A stretch of 64,000 nucleotides of DNA from Aptenodytes patagonicus (GCF_965638725.1 NC_134950.1:169412853-169476852); one strand, 5' to 3'. Positions 38,001-49,746 are shown, numbered from the stretch's first letter. Numbers and translations: made by a program. The notes: generated by a model not told the origin, from the letters alone.

Positions 38001-38391
38001 CTGCACTGCATGTTTCCGAGGAAGGCTCGTTGCCTGAGCCACATACTGGGCCACAGCTGGAGCAACATCTCCCTTCGTGAGATTGTCTCCTTCTCAATGC
38101 ACGCACCGAGTCCTCTTCACTTCACATATCAGGCACTGAACTTTTCCATACCGTGCACATCACCTGTGTGCCAACAGGGCATTTGCAGGAAATCATCAGC
38201 AGTTCTCTCTCTTTCTCTCCCTCTCCTTCACCCTCCCTCCCTCTCTACAGGTGTCACTGAATCCTACGTCAAAACTGGCAGAAGCTGCTATGCTAAAAAG
38301 TTCACGCGAAGAGCCTGCCCACTCTACAGCTCTATTATATGTTTGTAGACTTCTCTTGTTCCAGGGCAAAAGCAAAGGAGTATTTGCATTA
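35001..38391. other. 3' flank of WNT3A, no gene seen
   Basis: Unique DNA contains AT-rich sequence at 35.44-35.56 kb (ACTAATTACATAATAAAACC) and pyrimidine tracts at 36.69-36.78 and 38.20-38.25 kb, each followed by AG. Frames up to 139 codons carry no recognisable domain. Confidence 0.5.
37694..37716. repeat. (TGG)n microsatellite
   Basis: GGGGGTGGTGGTGGTGGTGGTGGG is a short trinucleotide run in the 3' flank of WNT3A. Confidence 0.9.
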
Positions 38392-38925
38392 TTTATTTAT
38401 TTTTTTAAAATCATTAATTTATCTGCTTTTATTTCTTTTGCTGCTGTTGTTGTTGCTCATATTATACACAGAGTCTGGCCATTTGGGTATGTAGATAGAT
38501 CTCAGAAAGCTTAGTGTGCTGCTGTCCACCACAGCCTCTGCCTGGCTGAGGGAAAAGGAGATACTTAGGAAGATGCAAGTCTTTCAAAGGACACTTAATC
38601 ACACGAGTCACTTCAGGTGGGTGAGAGCAGAGCAAATCCATGCTTTTGCTGATGCTCTTCTTTCCAGCTCTGTGTTGTTGGCTGGTTGAAAAACCACTGT
38701 CTCCTACAGGAGGCATCATTGGGGCGTAACTTGTGTGACTGCCAGATGTACCTCAGGATAGCCCAGAAGTCATTAGACCTATTCTATCCAACCAGTTTTA
38801 GCCTTTTTTAAAGTTTTTATTCTTTTAATATCAAAAAAGTAGACTTCTCTCATGTCTGCAACCTCAGAGGAAGTAGGCTCGAATCCATTTCTCCACTCGG
38901 AGCCCAGCGAAGGGTTTTGCCTGCT
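38392..38925 (-). other. WNT3A: Proximal WNT3A 3' UTR with candidate poly(A) signals
   Basis: Downstream of the TAA stop on the minus strand there is an AATAAA at 38816-38821, about 105 bases past the stop. Further AATAAA hexamers lie at 38428-38433 and as an overlapping pair at 38392-38401. Any of these could end the transcript. The stretch between is not repetitive. Which signal is used cannot be told from sequence, and a distal site (see 30.6 kb) is possible. Confidence 0.5.
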
Positions 38926-39405
38926 TTATTTGCACGTGTGGACATCGTAGACTCGTATGCACTCCTGGCAGCGGACATAGCAGCACCAGTGGAAGATACA
39001 GTGACACTTCTCTTTCCGTTTCTCAGTCCTTGTGTTGTGCCCGCGGCCGCAGCACAAAAGGTCGCAACCATCAATCCCGTGGGAAGTAACATTACAGATC
39101 CTGTCACGGGTCCCAAAGGAACCTGTCTCAGGGTTGGGCTCGCAAAAGTTTGGTGAGTTCTCGTAGTAAACCAGGTCCTTCTCGGTCGGAGCCTTGAAGA
39201 AGTTGTATTTGGGCCTGAGGGTCTCGACCCAGCCACGGGATTCTCGATGTTTTTCCACCACCATTTCAGAAGCGCTATCGTACTTGTCCTTGAGGTAGTC
39301 ACCGATGACCCTGAAGTCTGGCTGAGACCACCAGCAGGTCTTCACTTCGCAGCTGCCTGAGAGGCCGTGACATTTGCACTTAAGATGCATGAGTTCAATA
39401 ATAGA
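38926..39405 (-). CDS. WNT3A: WNT3A, last coding exon (exon 4)
   Basis: This exon encodes the C-terminal 159 residues of a Wnt ligand, a secreted lipid-modified glycoprotein that binds Frizzled and LRP5/6 to drive beta-catenin signalling. Seen here: a minus-strand acceptor (pyrimidine-rich tract then AG at 39406-39407), an open frame, and a TAA stop at 38926-38928. Exon residues 10-19 carry the Wnt signature [10 protein letters not shown]; Ser16 (codon 39358-39360) is the serine that Porcupine palmitoleoylates in this family. An N-glycosylation sequon (NVT) starts at residue 105. The cysteine-rich C-terminal domain ends in the family-typical DVHTCK. WNT3A rather than its paralogue WNT3 is favoured by WWSQPDF (WNT3 has WWAQPDF) and LRPKYNFF; the paralogue call rests on remembered family differences. 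Arg145 (CYVRCQEC) occupies a position that is Ser in mammals. It joins exon 3 in frame. Reading frame and stop are certain; transcript extent is not. Confidence 0.95.
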   Translation of the reverse strand, partial: SIIELMHLKCKCHGLSGSCEVKTCWWSQPDFRVIGDYLKDKYDSASEMVVEKHRESRGWVETLRPKYNFFKAPTEKDLVYYENSPNFCEPNPETGSFGTRDRICNVTSHGIDGCDLLCCGRGHNTRTEKRKEKCHCIFHWCCYVRCQECIRVYDVHTCK

Positions 39406-42400
39406 CTGAAAAAGAGGAGAGGAAAGGCAAAGAAGAAGGAAGACATTAGCCTGTAATCAAAATACATACTGCATTCTGATATTTAGCCAGGATTTCCTAA
39501 GGAGTTGCAGTGTTTTCATAGATACATTTACACACTTTTGAACAAAAATCACCTTATCCTCCAGTCAATGCCCTGCACAGATGCTGGATCTGAGGCAGAT
39601 AAAACCTCTGCAACTTTATTGTTTTCAGTGACTATCTCTGATTCCCACCCCAACTTTAAGCATCTACCAAGTGCTTTCACCAAGGGCTGAAGTGATTTCT
39701 GTGCATACCAACTTCTATCTTATCAATGTTCACGGCTGAGTATTGCAGTCCTGTCACCCAGGAACACAATTCAGACACATCGAGGCAGAGAAGCAAAGAA
39801 CACAGAAATCTTCTAGATCAGTGTTTTCGTAAATGAAATATACAGCTATTCCACTGCAAATTAAAGAAATGTGAAACGTCCTAACGATCTAGTCCAGAAT
39901 TCCATCTTGTATGTATGTTTTCATTAAGCAAAGAAGATTCTAGCCTTGCTTGTGGCTATGTTCAGAAACCTGAAAAATAATGTATTTTTATTTTTAAGCC
40001 AGACTTACGATTTTTCTAAAATCATTTCAAAGAAAAAATCAGGAGTCCAACTTTTGATTTTGAAAGGCTTAGACTTCAACATAAAACACTGTCCCGGAAT
40101 AAATGGAAAGGTGATTATTGATCCCAGAAATTTGCTATTCGCTTTTACCTCTTATGAAATTAGTCTAAAGGTTTCTAGAGGTGTTGCCCTCCAGTATTCT
40201 GAGGTGGGAGACAGCCTTATGCAACTTACTTGATAATCTGCATTTTCAGACTGATCAGCAAATTTCTGGGTACGTGAACAGACTAGTGCCAGCCTGAGTC
40301 CAAAAGATTTGCCATGAATCAGCACCTTGGTGTTCACCAGGTGCTTTCCTGTGTTATTTACGGAGCATCACCCGCCGCAAAGGAGGTTGTAATTAGCGAT
40401 GAGAGAGAACCACAAAATGTTTGGTTCATATAATCATGCTGAACTTAATCAAAGCTTCTGGCGTAGTGGTAGGGTTTGAGTTCATATGGGAACTAATATG
40501 AAACGTTGCCTATGGCTCAGGTTTAGCTGGAGACACTTGAGTATGGAGACCTGGAAGAGCTACCCCATGAGTGCTGGCACGGTGAGAACGGAAAACACTA
40601 GTGCTTTGTAAAACAGTAGGATTTCAGATAATGGTGTGACATCTGCTCTCTAATCTTTGACATCTGTAAAATTTCCAAAAATAACTCAGTGTCAAGTAAC
40701 AAGACTTGCAGTAAAAAGACCTCTGCAGGCCTGTGATCACAGGGGTGTTTGCTCAAAGCTCAGTTTTTCCAAGGATTCTCACTTTAAGGCAAAACCCTCC
40801 TTTCCACTCTACCCAGCTTCTCCACAGTCCTATTTGTCTCATTATCTATCCCAGCAACTGCCACCAGCAATGCACGATACCTTGGGGTACCTGGGGTAAT
40901 TTGGGCCAGTGCTGGAGGAAACCATGTTATTGCTTCCAGTCATCTACATTGCAGATAATTTTTGTTTCTGGTGGTATTTCATTTTGAAAGGTTGTATTCC
41001 CTATTTCAGACCAGCTCTCCTGCGGTGTGAGGTGGGATAACTCCACCAGGGTTTGATGTTGTCCACCTGAGGAGCTCACACCGAAGTCCTAGCCTGCCTG
41101 AGGACAGCTGTTTCCTAGCACAGCGCAACTGTGGTGGTTTTGCTATAGCTCACTGCACAGTCATATGTCCTCCTAGACATGTGTAAGGCCTTCTGCTGAG
41201 GGAACAAGACCACATGAATCTCTTCTGATCACAGTGAGATATCTTTCTTCCACTGAGGGATAAGCTATCTCAAGTTTACTACATGAGAAAAAAATGCTGT
41301 TATCTCAGAGAAGCTGCGCCACAGTCGCCATTAGCAAGAGCTCTGTGGTTCAGTTTCACAAATTGTTTCCCATAGATTACATTCTTCTGGCATTTATGGG
41401 CTATTCTTGAGATGAAAAAGAGAACGTCCTCTTACAGGGATTGTTCCACCTTAAGGAAAAAATTCCCTGTGTACGAGGCAGTCACTGCGAGGAGGGCAAG
41501 ATTTTGTGCTTTCTGTTCCCTTATACATTTTGCTCCATGACTGTTTGAAGGGAAAACACATTAGCTGGCTTTGGGGCATGGTCCAAGTTTAATCAGGAGG
41601 TACCAGAGTCACATTCCCTCTTATTTTCTTTAAATATTCCCTGGGAAATAGAACAGCGTTGAGAAGAGGGGTGGTGGGAAATGCTCTCATGCTCTTCCCC
41701 ACCCTCAAGCCTACAGAGCAGAGTGGTGATCCCAGGGGAATGGACAGTTACACTCGAACTAGGATTCAGTTGCCTAAACACATGCATCTAATGCCATTTG
41801 TGAGCTCCAGGGGTGTCTAAGCCATCAGTCCCAAGATGGCAGAGGACCTGCAGGAGACACAGAGTCTTTCCCAGTAGCAGCCCAAGGACAGGCTGGATAC
41901 TTCAGGATATCTCAGTTTATACTAAAATGCATTTGCTTAAGCAGCTGAATCCTCCCCATAAACCCTGGTCCCTCTCTCTCAACTTCAGATGTCTGCAGTA
42001 CAGACATCTCTGGCTGTACAGCTCACCTTCTTCCTACAGCCAATGGAGGGGAACAGGCACAGTTAGGGCATCATTAACTGAGCTCTTTCAACTGTCTTCT
42101 TCAAGCTGGGATGAAATCCCATCCTAGACCTGTCTGTCTTGATCCATTCTCTATAAAAGAGGTCTGGACAACTGACTCCAAGGTAGACATTTAAATCTGG
42201 GTGGGTGAATTTACTTACAGCTTTCATAGATCAGGTACATTGATCACCTGCCTGACAAGAACTATCATAGGGCAGTTATCATCGTTTCATGATGTTAAAC
42301 TGCCCAGATTTATGTTTGGTTATTCCCCTCAGTTCCCTCCCACTGTTCATTATGGCAGGTAAGACAAGATTAAAGGGAGATTGAGAAAAGTGAAACTAAA

Positions 42401-42409
42401 TATCCTTAC
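39406..42409 (-). other. WNT3A: WNT3A intron 3 (between exons 3 and 4)
   Basis: This 3,004-bp intron has a canonical GT donor at the exon 3 side and an AG acceptor with a pyrimidine-rich tract at the exon 4 side. It is mostly unique, AT-rich DNA (about 39.8-40.3 kb). Near its exon 3 end it contains a diverged dispersed repeat (about 41.73-42.17 kb, listed separately). No further exon, RNA gene or simple repeat was recognised inside it. Confidence 0.9.
41735..42170. repeat. Unnamed dispersed repeat family, copy D (in intron 3)
   Basis: ATTCAGTTGCCTAAACACATG at 41765 followed by CATCTAATGCCATTTGTGAGC is the clearest core of this family. It continues with CCTGCAGGAGACACAG and AGGACAGGCTGGATACTTC, shared with the 28.0-kb copy. 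A TATAAAAG motif at 42152-42159 near its right end would fit an LTR promoter, but that is inference. Confidence 0.55.
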
Positions 42410-42675
42410 GGTCCTTCCAGCTTCGTTGTTGTGCCTGTTCATGGCAGACCGAGCATCTGGTCTGTTCTCTCGGGCATCCGCAAACTCCCGAGACACCATG
42501 CTCCCAAACTCCACGTCCTCGCTGCAGCCCCCCCATTTCCAGCCTTCCCCAGGAGAGCCCTTGTGGCGGGTGTCACAGCCGCAAATGGTGGCCGAGCCCT
42601 CGGCGCAGGATCTGGTCACAGCGAAAGCCACTCCGGCAGAGGCAATGGCATGGACAAAGGCTGATTCCCTGGTAG
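42410..42675 (-). CDS. WNT3A: WNT3A, coding exon 3
   Basis: This 266-bp internal exon encodes 88 complete residues of the Wnt N-terminal alpha-helical domain, preceded by two bases completing a split alanine codon. The minus-strand acceptor is a pyrimidine-rich tract ending CACAG (AG at 42676-42677). The donor is ACC|GTAAGG (GT at 42408-42409). The peptide begins TRESAFVHAIASAGVAFAVT, the conserved helix of this domain, and continues with SCAEGS, ICGC and WKWGGCSED, whose cysteines and tryptophans are Wnt hallmarks, ending HNNEAGRT. The exon ends on a codon boundary and continues with SIIEL in exon 4. The length of 266 bp and both phases match the WNT3A exon 3 structure known from other vertebrates. 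The exon that should precede it, carrying the YPIWW, FCRNY and RRWNC motifs, was not found to the right in this window. Confidence 0.95.
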
Positions 42676-42699
42676 CTGTGAAAGAGAGAAATCAATGAA

Positions 42700-45600
42700 T
42701 AGTGGCCAGTGAAGGGACCAAGCATGGCTTTGATCAGCCCTGTGAACACGTTCTCTCGAGAGCATGGCACGAGGCCAGGAAACTCTCCTCTTCCCTGTGG
42801 TCCGGCTTGGACCTACTCCAAAGACATTTTCTTATACTAGGAAATAAGCTCCTGTGTAGACAGGACCAGGCTTGATTCAAGGCCACTGAGGTCAGACAAG
42901 AAGTTTCGACTAAGGTCATCCTAAGGTCTTAGGATGGCAAAACAAAAAGCAGTGCAAGCTTGAGTTTCAGGGGGCATATAGAATATACTATATGGTACTT
43001 TGCAGGCAGTGTACCACATAGCCATACCCTGAGCTGCAGTCTTGGCTTCAGATGCACAGAATTTGGGCTATGTTCCCATAACGTGGAAAATGCAGGTCTA
43101 GACTTAATGGCAGCCTCCACCCTTAGTGGTGGGACCAGCACCAGGTAAAGCACCTCCTCCTCCTCGATTGGGAGTGCTGCTGATGGCTGGAAGGTAGGAA
43201 AATGTCAGGATGGCCAGATACTCCCCAATCCTCACTATGTAAAATAAACATTGTCTGCACCTTCCATCCTGAGGCCACCTTCTTTTTCCTAGGCTGTCTA
43301 GCTCACTTCGAGACAGTGTTCAATATATGGCATCTTTCCTCTAGCCAAAGTTCTGCTCACTTGCCTAATTAAGGCCCTTGCCAAGGGGACTGGAAATGAG
43401 CTTTCTTTTTCTGCCCATTGCCTCAGGATGGGGGGTGGGATCAGCCAAAAGATGTCATGGTTAGGGACTGAGGAGCCTTAGTCTCTGTGGAGACCTTCCT
43501 TCGTAGCCTGTCATCCTAGTTGGAGCTGGGTGAGAAAGGGCAGCTCAGCCCTTCAGCTCAGCCCTCATCCAGCTCAGCCTGGCTTTCCTGGATGCCAGTG
43601 CTTTTTCTACACTGTGCCAAAATGAAAACCAAACATTTCAAACTGCTTTGCAAATGGGGGTATACCAAAATATCATTTTTTATTCCCCCCCCCCCCCCAA
43701 GTTTTGGTCTTGTTATGTTTCTTCACTCACTAGAAATGACCCTGGAGTTCAACACCAGACCTCAGAAAACACCACTGCAATGCTTTTTGGCTTCAGCAAA
43801 ATGGCATTTTTAACATGGACACGGCTATTCTCAAACCCTTGAGGCAATTCTAAGACACAACAATTCTGATAACTGGCCTCCCTTAACCTCCTATACCATT
43901 CCCTACATGAGCTCACCTCGTGCCTATAGACCAGTTAGCCAAGAAAGCATGTTGTCTCTGACACCTTTCGGGTGATTAGGCTAGGACAGTGTTGAAATAT
44001 GAATGGATCCATAAAGGCAGAAGGTCAGGTTTTCAGTTGACGCAGCTTCACCAGCTTCTACTGAGCTTTGCATCAGCTGACGAGGTGCCTACTCAAAACC
44101 ACTCAAACCTTCTCAGCACCATATTGTGCTGATCTGAGCTTTCCCTGGGCATTTTGGCTTACTCTTTACCTTCTAAACGCTTCCAGGCTTTACTAACGTG
44201 AAGAGAGTTTAATATGCCAAGCCAAAAAGCCAGCATGTTCTCGGGGAGAAATGAAAACTGCATGCTTGCAGAGCAGTCCCGGCTGGATTGAAGGCTTAAG
44301 CAAGAACTTGTGCAGCGCTGCTTCGCTTTGGGAAGACTACCAAATACAACAATATGCAAATCAAATAATGTGCATGAACTTACAAGCCGAAGGTATGAGC
44401 AATGTCCTGGAACATGTTGTCAATACGTATCGTGAGGTTAGTAAGTCACTGAGGGCTAGAACCAAAAAAGGAAAATGCAGGAACCCTCAGTTCCACAATG
44501 TGATTTTGAAAAACCCTTGTTCAGCATCTGTCCAGCCTGAAGGATCCCAGCTTCCTGCAAATGGTGACCACGCAGTTCCTGAGTTGTGTGAAAGCTCAGC
44601 TTTTGAGCATGAACAGATGAGCCTAGCTCTAACAGGACTGGGGACTTGGCATCTTGCACTTGCCTAAGCCCAGGTGGGATCCAGAAACCAAATCTTGGGG
44701 GTGGGGAGCTTTGTATGATGTCTCCAAGGACATTGATGACCAGCCCTGGGGTCTGTGAAAGGCCAAGGCTTCTCGTAGAAGCCAGTCAGATAAGCTGGTG
44801 GGATGAATGCCATTACCCTCTGGTAGGGAGGTAGAGGGTATAGTGCCTGACCAGAGAATAGCTGACACACCTTCCACCTCCTCCCATTGTGGCCTAACTA
44901 ATCTTGAAAACTTTTGATATGCTGCTCTGCCATGGACAGGAGAGGAAGGTGATAATTCTTCTTCTTCTTCCCCCTTCTATCTGACAGCTGCAGTGGCTAA
45001 AGCAAGTTGCTTGGGTAGGTTAGCTCTCATCTCTTGGGAGTCACCCCTTCCTCTGCTCAGGAGGAGAGTCCTGATCCAGGCCTTTGGCTATTTTGGAAGG
45101 TGCTGTAGGTGGTGAACTGATGTTTGCACATGCCATGGAGAGCCCCTGTGCCTTGCCATGCTAGGACTGAAAAGAACGCATCTACAGCCGTGGTGTTTGT
45201 GCAGAAAACCTTCTCCTGCGTGGGTATGAGAGGGGTGGCCTTGGCTTAGGAGTCCACAGGTTGTGGATCCCACCTGGGCTTCAGCAGGAGCCATTAGCTC
45301 AGAACAGAGGTGTTTGTGCATACAGGTGCAGAGCTCACCAAAACCCAGGGAGCTTCAGGCAACGCAGCCAGAGGGTCTGCAGAATTTCTGCATTTGCCAG
45401 GACTTGGTGGCAGCTGAACAAGGAGTTACAGGAGGACACCTTTGGTTGTAGATACCCAATCCTAAATCCCAGGTCTGTTACCTAAACTCTCCGCTGTTGC
45501 TGGCCCTTACTGAAAGTCTACAGCTCAAGGAGGGTATTGATAGGATTTGCCTTAAGAAGGACCGATTATACTCGGCTCTCCTCTTCCCAGAAGGAGCCCG

Positions 45601-46740
45601 GTGCCTTTTACAGCCTGTATACGCCGTAATCACTCCCCTGCTTTTGAAATGCAGCCACCCCTGGGGTGGAGTGCAGCCACCACTTAACAGCACACAACAG
45701 GAAGCAAATAGCATTGTATTTGATCGTAACTACCTGGGGAATGTAGGCAGGCAGAGCAAAGAAGCTGAGATCTGGCCCCGGGCACTGAGGTTAGGATTTT
45801 GTCTCTTGAGAAAGTTGCAGCTGATCTCTTGACTCCACGAAATTAGGGCACTGGGTTTACATCTCCTACCCCTAACTTAAGGCACCGAGTTCAATATTGA
45901 CGCAGATGGAAGAGTGCCATCGCGTGAATCACGTCCTGCCACCTCCTAAGTTACAGGACTGTCCTCCGATTACTAAGCAGACCTGACCCTGCTAAGCTCT
46001 GAAGAGCTCCCCAGGTTGTAGCCGGAGGTGGTGTGGCTGCAGGAATGGAGAAGGAGTGTATGGAGATACAGATAAGCAGAAGGAAAGCATGCACTTGTAA
46101 TGGAAATGAGGGGTTATTAAGGTGCCATATAAAAATGCAAGAGACTTAGCAAAGATAACAGGAAAGTGCAGTATATTTGTCAGGTCGCCTCATTCCTCTC
46201 TGGGTGGTTCTGGTAGCAGGAGACAAGCAGCTCGTTCTGACTTGAAGAGAGCTTCTGGAAAGTCATCTGGCAAGAGGAGGTTAATAGGGACTAATACCTC
46301 ATGGGGATGTTGACTTAAGAGCATTTTAACCACTTTGTTTTCAGTGCAGCACAAGGTCACCAAAGCTCTGGCTTCAGCTTGTTTAATTCCTGCCTGCTCC
46401 TTAGTTTCCCTGCAGGGCTTAGAGACTTGGATGGCTGGTGCTTCAAGGTACCCTGTTCTGGACCCTTTTGGGGGGGTTGGTTATCAGTGAAAAAGGTGCT
46501 GAGACTTACAGAGGGCCTTTAGGGATGCTTTGTAGCTGTCCCCTAATGCAGAGGTCTCCAAGTCACTGGTCGCTTCTGGAAATTGTTTCCTAAGGAGCCC
46601 GGTCTGTGAAGCTGAGAGCCTGAATGTCCTGTGCAGAACACCTCTGACCACCCTCTCTCTGCAGCAGAAACATCTTGGGATGCAAAAACACACAGCCCAG
46701 CAGTATCAACATGAGAATTCAGAGGCCTGAGGATGAGGTG
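42700..46740. other. Intron 2 segment, little recognised
   Basis: Mostly unique or very old repetitive DNA, with C11 near 43,686 and a short TTC run near 44,957. No exon signature of WNT3A or of any other gene was recognised. Confidence 0.5.
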
Positions 46741-46744
46741 ACCT

Positions 46745-46900
46745 AAGATTTGATTTCCTGCTTTCACAGGGCTTTTTTATGTGACTTTGGGCAAATCCTT
46801 TAGTCAGTCTGTGCTTCTGCTTCCTTATCCGTACACCTGAGGACAATCCTGCTTATCTCCTCAGGAGCCTGCAATGCTAAATTCAGTGATGTCTTTAGGA
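46745..46900 (+). mobile_element. MIR-like SINE relic
   Basis: TGTGACTTTGGGCAAATCCTT, then CTGTGCTTCTGCTTCCTTATC and ACCTGAGGACAATCCTG follow the order of the MIR core and right part (TGTGACCTTGGGCAAGTCACTT...CCTCAGTTTCC...). It is heavily diverged and plus-oriented. Confidence 0.65.
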
Positions 46901-47439
46901 TCGTGGGCAGAAGGTGTTGGAGCTGAACAGAGGTCATCAAGTTGTGGGATGAGGAAGGCAAATGAATAACTGCATAAATATCTCAACTGTCTAATATATG
47001 AAACCTGCTCTCGTGTTCTTCTGCCCAGACGGTGACTTATTTTCCCTGAATTTTTCTCTGAGTGACTAAATGATTAACCCCAAGTCAGGTAGATATCCCA
47101 GATATGTAAGAGGAAGGACTATGGTGATGTAGAAGGATGAACATAATGGTTTATTTTGGTCTTAAAAAGCTACAGTCTCTTTACCACCTTTGTACCATAG
47201 CACTGAGCCTTGTCGTCCCCACTCTTAACACCCTAAGTCTTTCCTTCCTCCCTGCGCAGTGGCCTGGTGGTAACAGCAAGTTCCTGGGATGCAGCAATGC
47301 AACCCACCTTCAGTTGGGAGCTGAAGTTGCAAGTCCTGTGTCCTCGACCAGAGCTCGAAGAACTAGGTGGTATTTTAGAAAGGGGGCACCACTGTTTCCA
47401 CTGACTGTTCTTTAAAAGAAAGCAGAGATCTGTGCAGTC

Positions 47440-47490
47440 GGAAGGAAGGAAGGAAGGAAGGAAGGAAGGAAGGAAGGAAGGAAGGAAGGA
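47440..47490. repeat. (GGAA)n microsatellite
   Basis: About 12.5 uninterrupted GGAA units run from 47440 to 47490 inside WNT3A intron 2. Such arrays are length-variable and contain tandem ETS-type core motifs. Confidence 0.97.
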
Positions 47491-49421
47491 TGTCTTGCTT
47501 GAGGTGGTTCTGGGCTGTACTTCTTGCGAGGAAGGAAGACGTACAGCTGGAGAACAGATAGCTGAGCAGTAGAGATGGACCCTGCTCTAAGGGTTTTCCA
47601 CTCAGCATGCCACTTTTCTAGATGGTCCTCCTGAAGGTGTGGAAGCTTCTTTGCAAAGGGAACCTTGATGTCTCAAGAACAGCTACTGCCTCTGCTCTGT
47701 GGACACAAACCCCCCATGCCAACAACCCTTTACTGCCCAGGATCTTGTTACCATCCTTTTTGAAACATAGCCCTTGGAGTGAAACACTGACTTAATGCTT
47801 TTTTGGGCTGAATAACGTATAAACAGTGTGGAAAAGAAATTGCTCCTGGAGATGTATGACAGTGAAGGAAAGAGTTCCCACATCTTAGCCCCTCCTCCCA
47901 GCCATCATTAGCATGTCTACTCTTGAATAGAGGATCCTACTCCCCATTCCACACTAGGAAAGACACTGCAACGGTGTGGCTGCAAGCCTTGAATTTCTGA
48001 CACCACAGACTTCTTGAGTGCTTTTGGGAGAGTCACTTAGCAAGCGGGGTAAAATGGAGAAAATATCATATCTGCTTAGCAGGACTGCGGGGAGGAGACA
48101 TGCTGTTTTCTCCGAGCTTCGTTTTTCAAAGCTAAAAGACAAGAGAAAGCTACCTGTTGTGTCAGCTATTTCAGACACCCAGACACCCATCTCTGAGAGG
48201 CGGAAGGTGTAAAGTCTTTCCAACATTTGTCTGGTAGGGCATGTACCCAGGGAGTGTGAGAAAGAGTTTCAATTCCCTCCTTGGCTCGAGGGGATACAAA
48301 CCCACAGCTGTCATGTTAGGATTTGCTCAACAGTTGACACTACATTGACTCTGGATTAAAAAAAAAAAAAAAAAATCTAAATAAACCCCAAGAACCAAGA
48401 AACTGGAAATAAAACTGGGGGCAGACTAGTGCTTCTGGTATTTGGAGCCATCACAGCCCTGCCTCTTACACCAAGGGCCCGTCCTAACAGCTCAATTTCC
48501 CCCGATTACTGTGGTTGGGGTCCTTCTTGCAGGTTAGACATCATGGGGATAGCAGGGGAGGAAGGCGTTGCCCAATGGAGGAAGATGGTGAGGACTTTGT
48601 GAAATGAGCTTTGAGAGTTTTGGAAGCCCAGTCTTTGACTCAGGTGAGGTGAATTTTGTTTTCAACTGTAGCATAAAGAGGACTACCCAGCTGCTATCAG
48701 CACACTGTGGTTTCCTCCTTGAATCCATCAAGAGAGCCACCTTACCTAGGTGTGGGAGGAGAGCTGTGCTGTTCCCTTGTCACGCATCAACACCTCCATG
48801 GTGAAAGCTAAACCAGAAGGGCTTGAACGAAAGGCCGTGTTGCACCACTTTGGATGAAAAAGAAGGATGCCAGAAAAGATTAATACCAAATGCTCCTCAC
48901 CACGGATGCAGGAGCTGAAGCACTGATAGTGTAAAAGTCAGTGCCTGCTCCTTATTTGCAACTACACTGAAGCCAAGGCTGGAGGAAGGCCTCAGCTCTG
49001 AAGGGTACATCTCAGGGCTACCTTGAGCCTCATCAGTTGTTAAGTAGATGGTGACCCCCAGGAGAAGGGGGTTTCTTTAGGCTCACACTGACAGCCTTTC
49101 TGAATAGCGGGAGTGAAATCCAACGGGACTGGTGAATCAGAGCTCACAGGAGCTGCAAAAACATATGCAGACATCACTATTGGCTTATACTAACATGAAT
49201 GGCATTGCCTGCTGGCCCTGAACTCTGTGTGCGGGATAAGCAAGGACCACCTGCAGCAACGCAGCCTTGCTTGTCCCAGATACCAGCAGAAGATACTCCA
49301 GTCCCTCAGCCCGCCTGGTCTCTGTGTTAAACTTGCCAACGAGCAGATCCCTCAGAGCCAAGAACCGAGGGTTCAGGACACGGGGATGATGTCCCCCACC
49401 TTACAATGCTCTTTGCACTAA
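47491..49421. other. Intron 2 segment, little recognised
   Basis: There is an A19 run at 48,358-48,376 and a faint MIR-like stretch near 48,010-48,070 (GGGAGAGTCACTTAG, GTAAAATGGAGAAAATATC). Otherwise the DNA is unremarkable. Confidence 0.5.
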
Positions 49422-49746
49422 AGAAGGCTTATAAGAAAGATGGGGACAGACTTTTTAGCAGGGCCTGTTGCGACAGGACAAGGGGGAATGGTTTTAAACT
49501 AAAAGAGGGGAGATCCAGACTGGATATAAGGAAGAAATTGTTTACGCTGAGGGTGGTGAGACATTGGCACAGGTTGCCCAGAGAGGTGGTGGCTGCCCCA
49601 TCCCTGGAAACATTCCAGGTCAGGTTGGACGGGGCTCTGAGCAACCTGATGTAGTTGAAGATGTCCCTGCCCAGGGCAGGGGGGTTGGACTAGATGACCT
49701 TTAGAGGTCCCTTCCAACCCAAACTATTCTAGGATTCTATGGTTCT
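49422..49746 (+). mobile_element. CR1 LINE 3' fragment
   Basis: This is a second 5'-truncated CR1 tail on the plus strand, inside WNT3A intron 2. The end of the ORF2 frame is still open (FSRACC, RHWHRLPREVV, LETFQVRLDG), followed by the GTTGGACTAGATGACCTTTAGAGG block and a slightly decayed octamer tail ending near 49746. The encoded peptide differs from the 21.5-kb copy at roughly 8 of 72 positions, so the two belong to the same or a closely related subfamily. Confidence 0.93.

Noticed and set aside
38850..39302. Other-frame open reading frames of 79-150 codons overlapping WNT3A exon 4
   Set aside because: They are out-of-frame shadows of the conserved Wnt reading frame.
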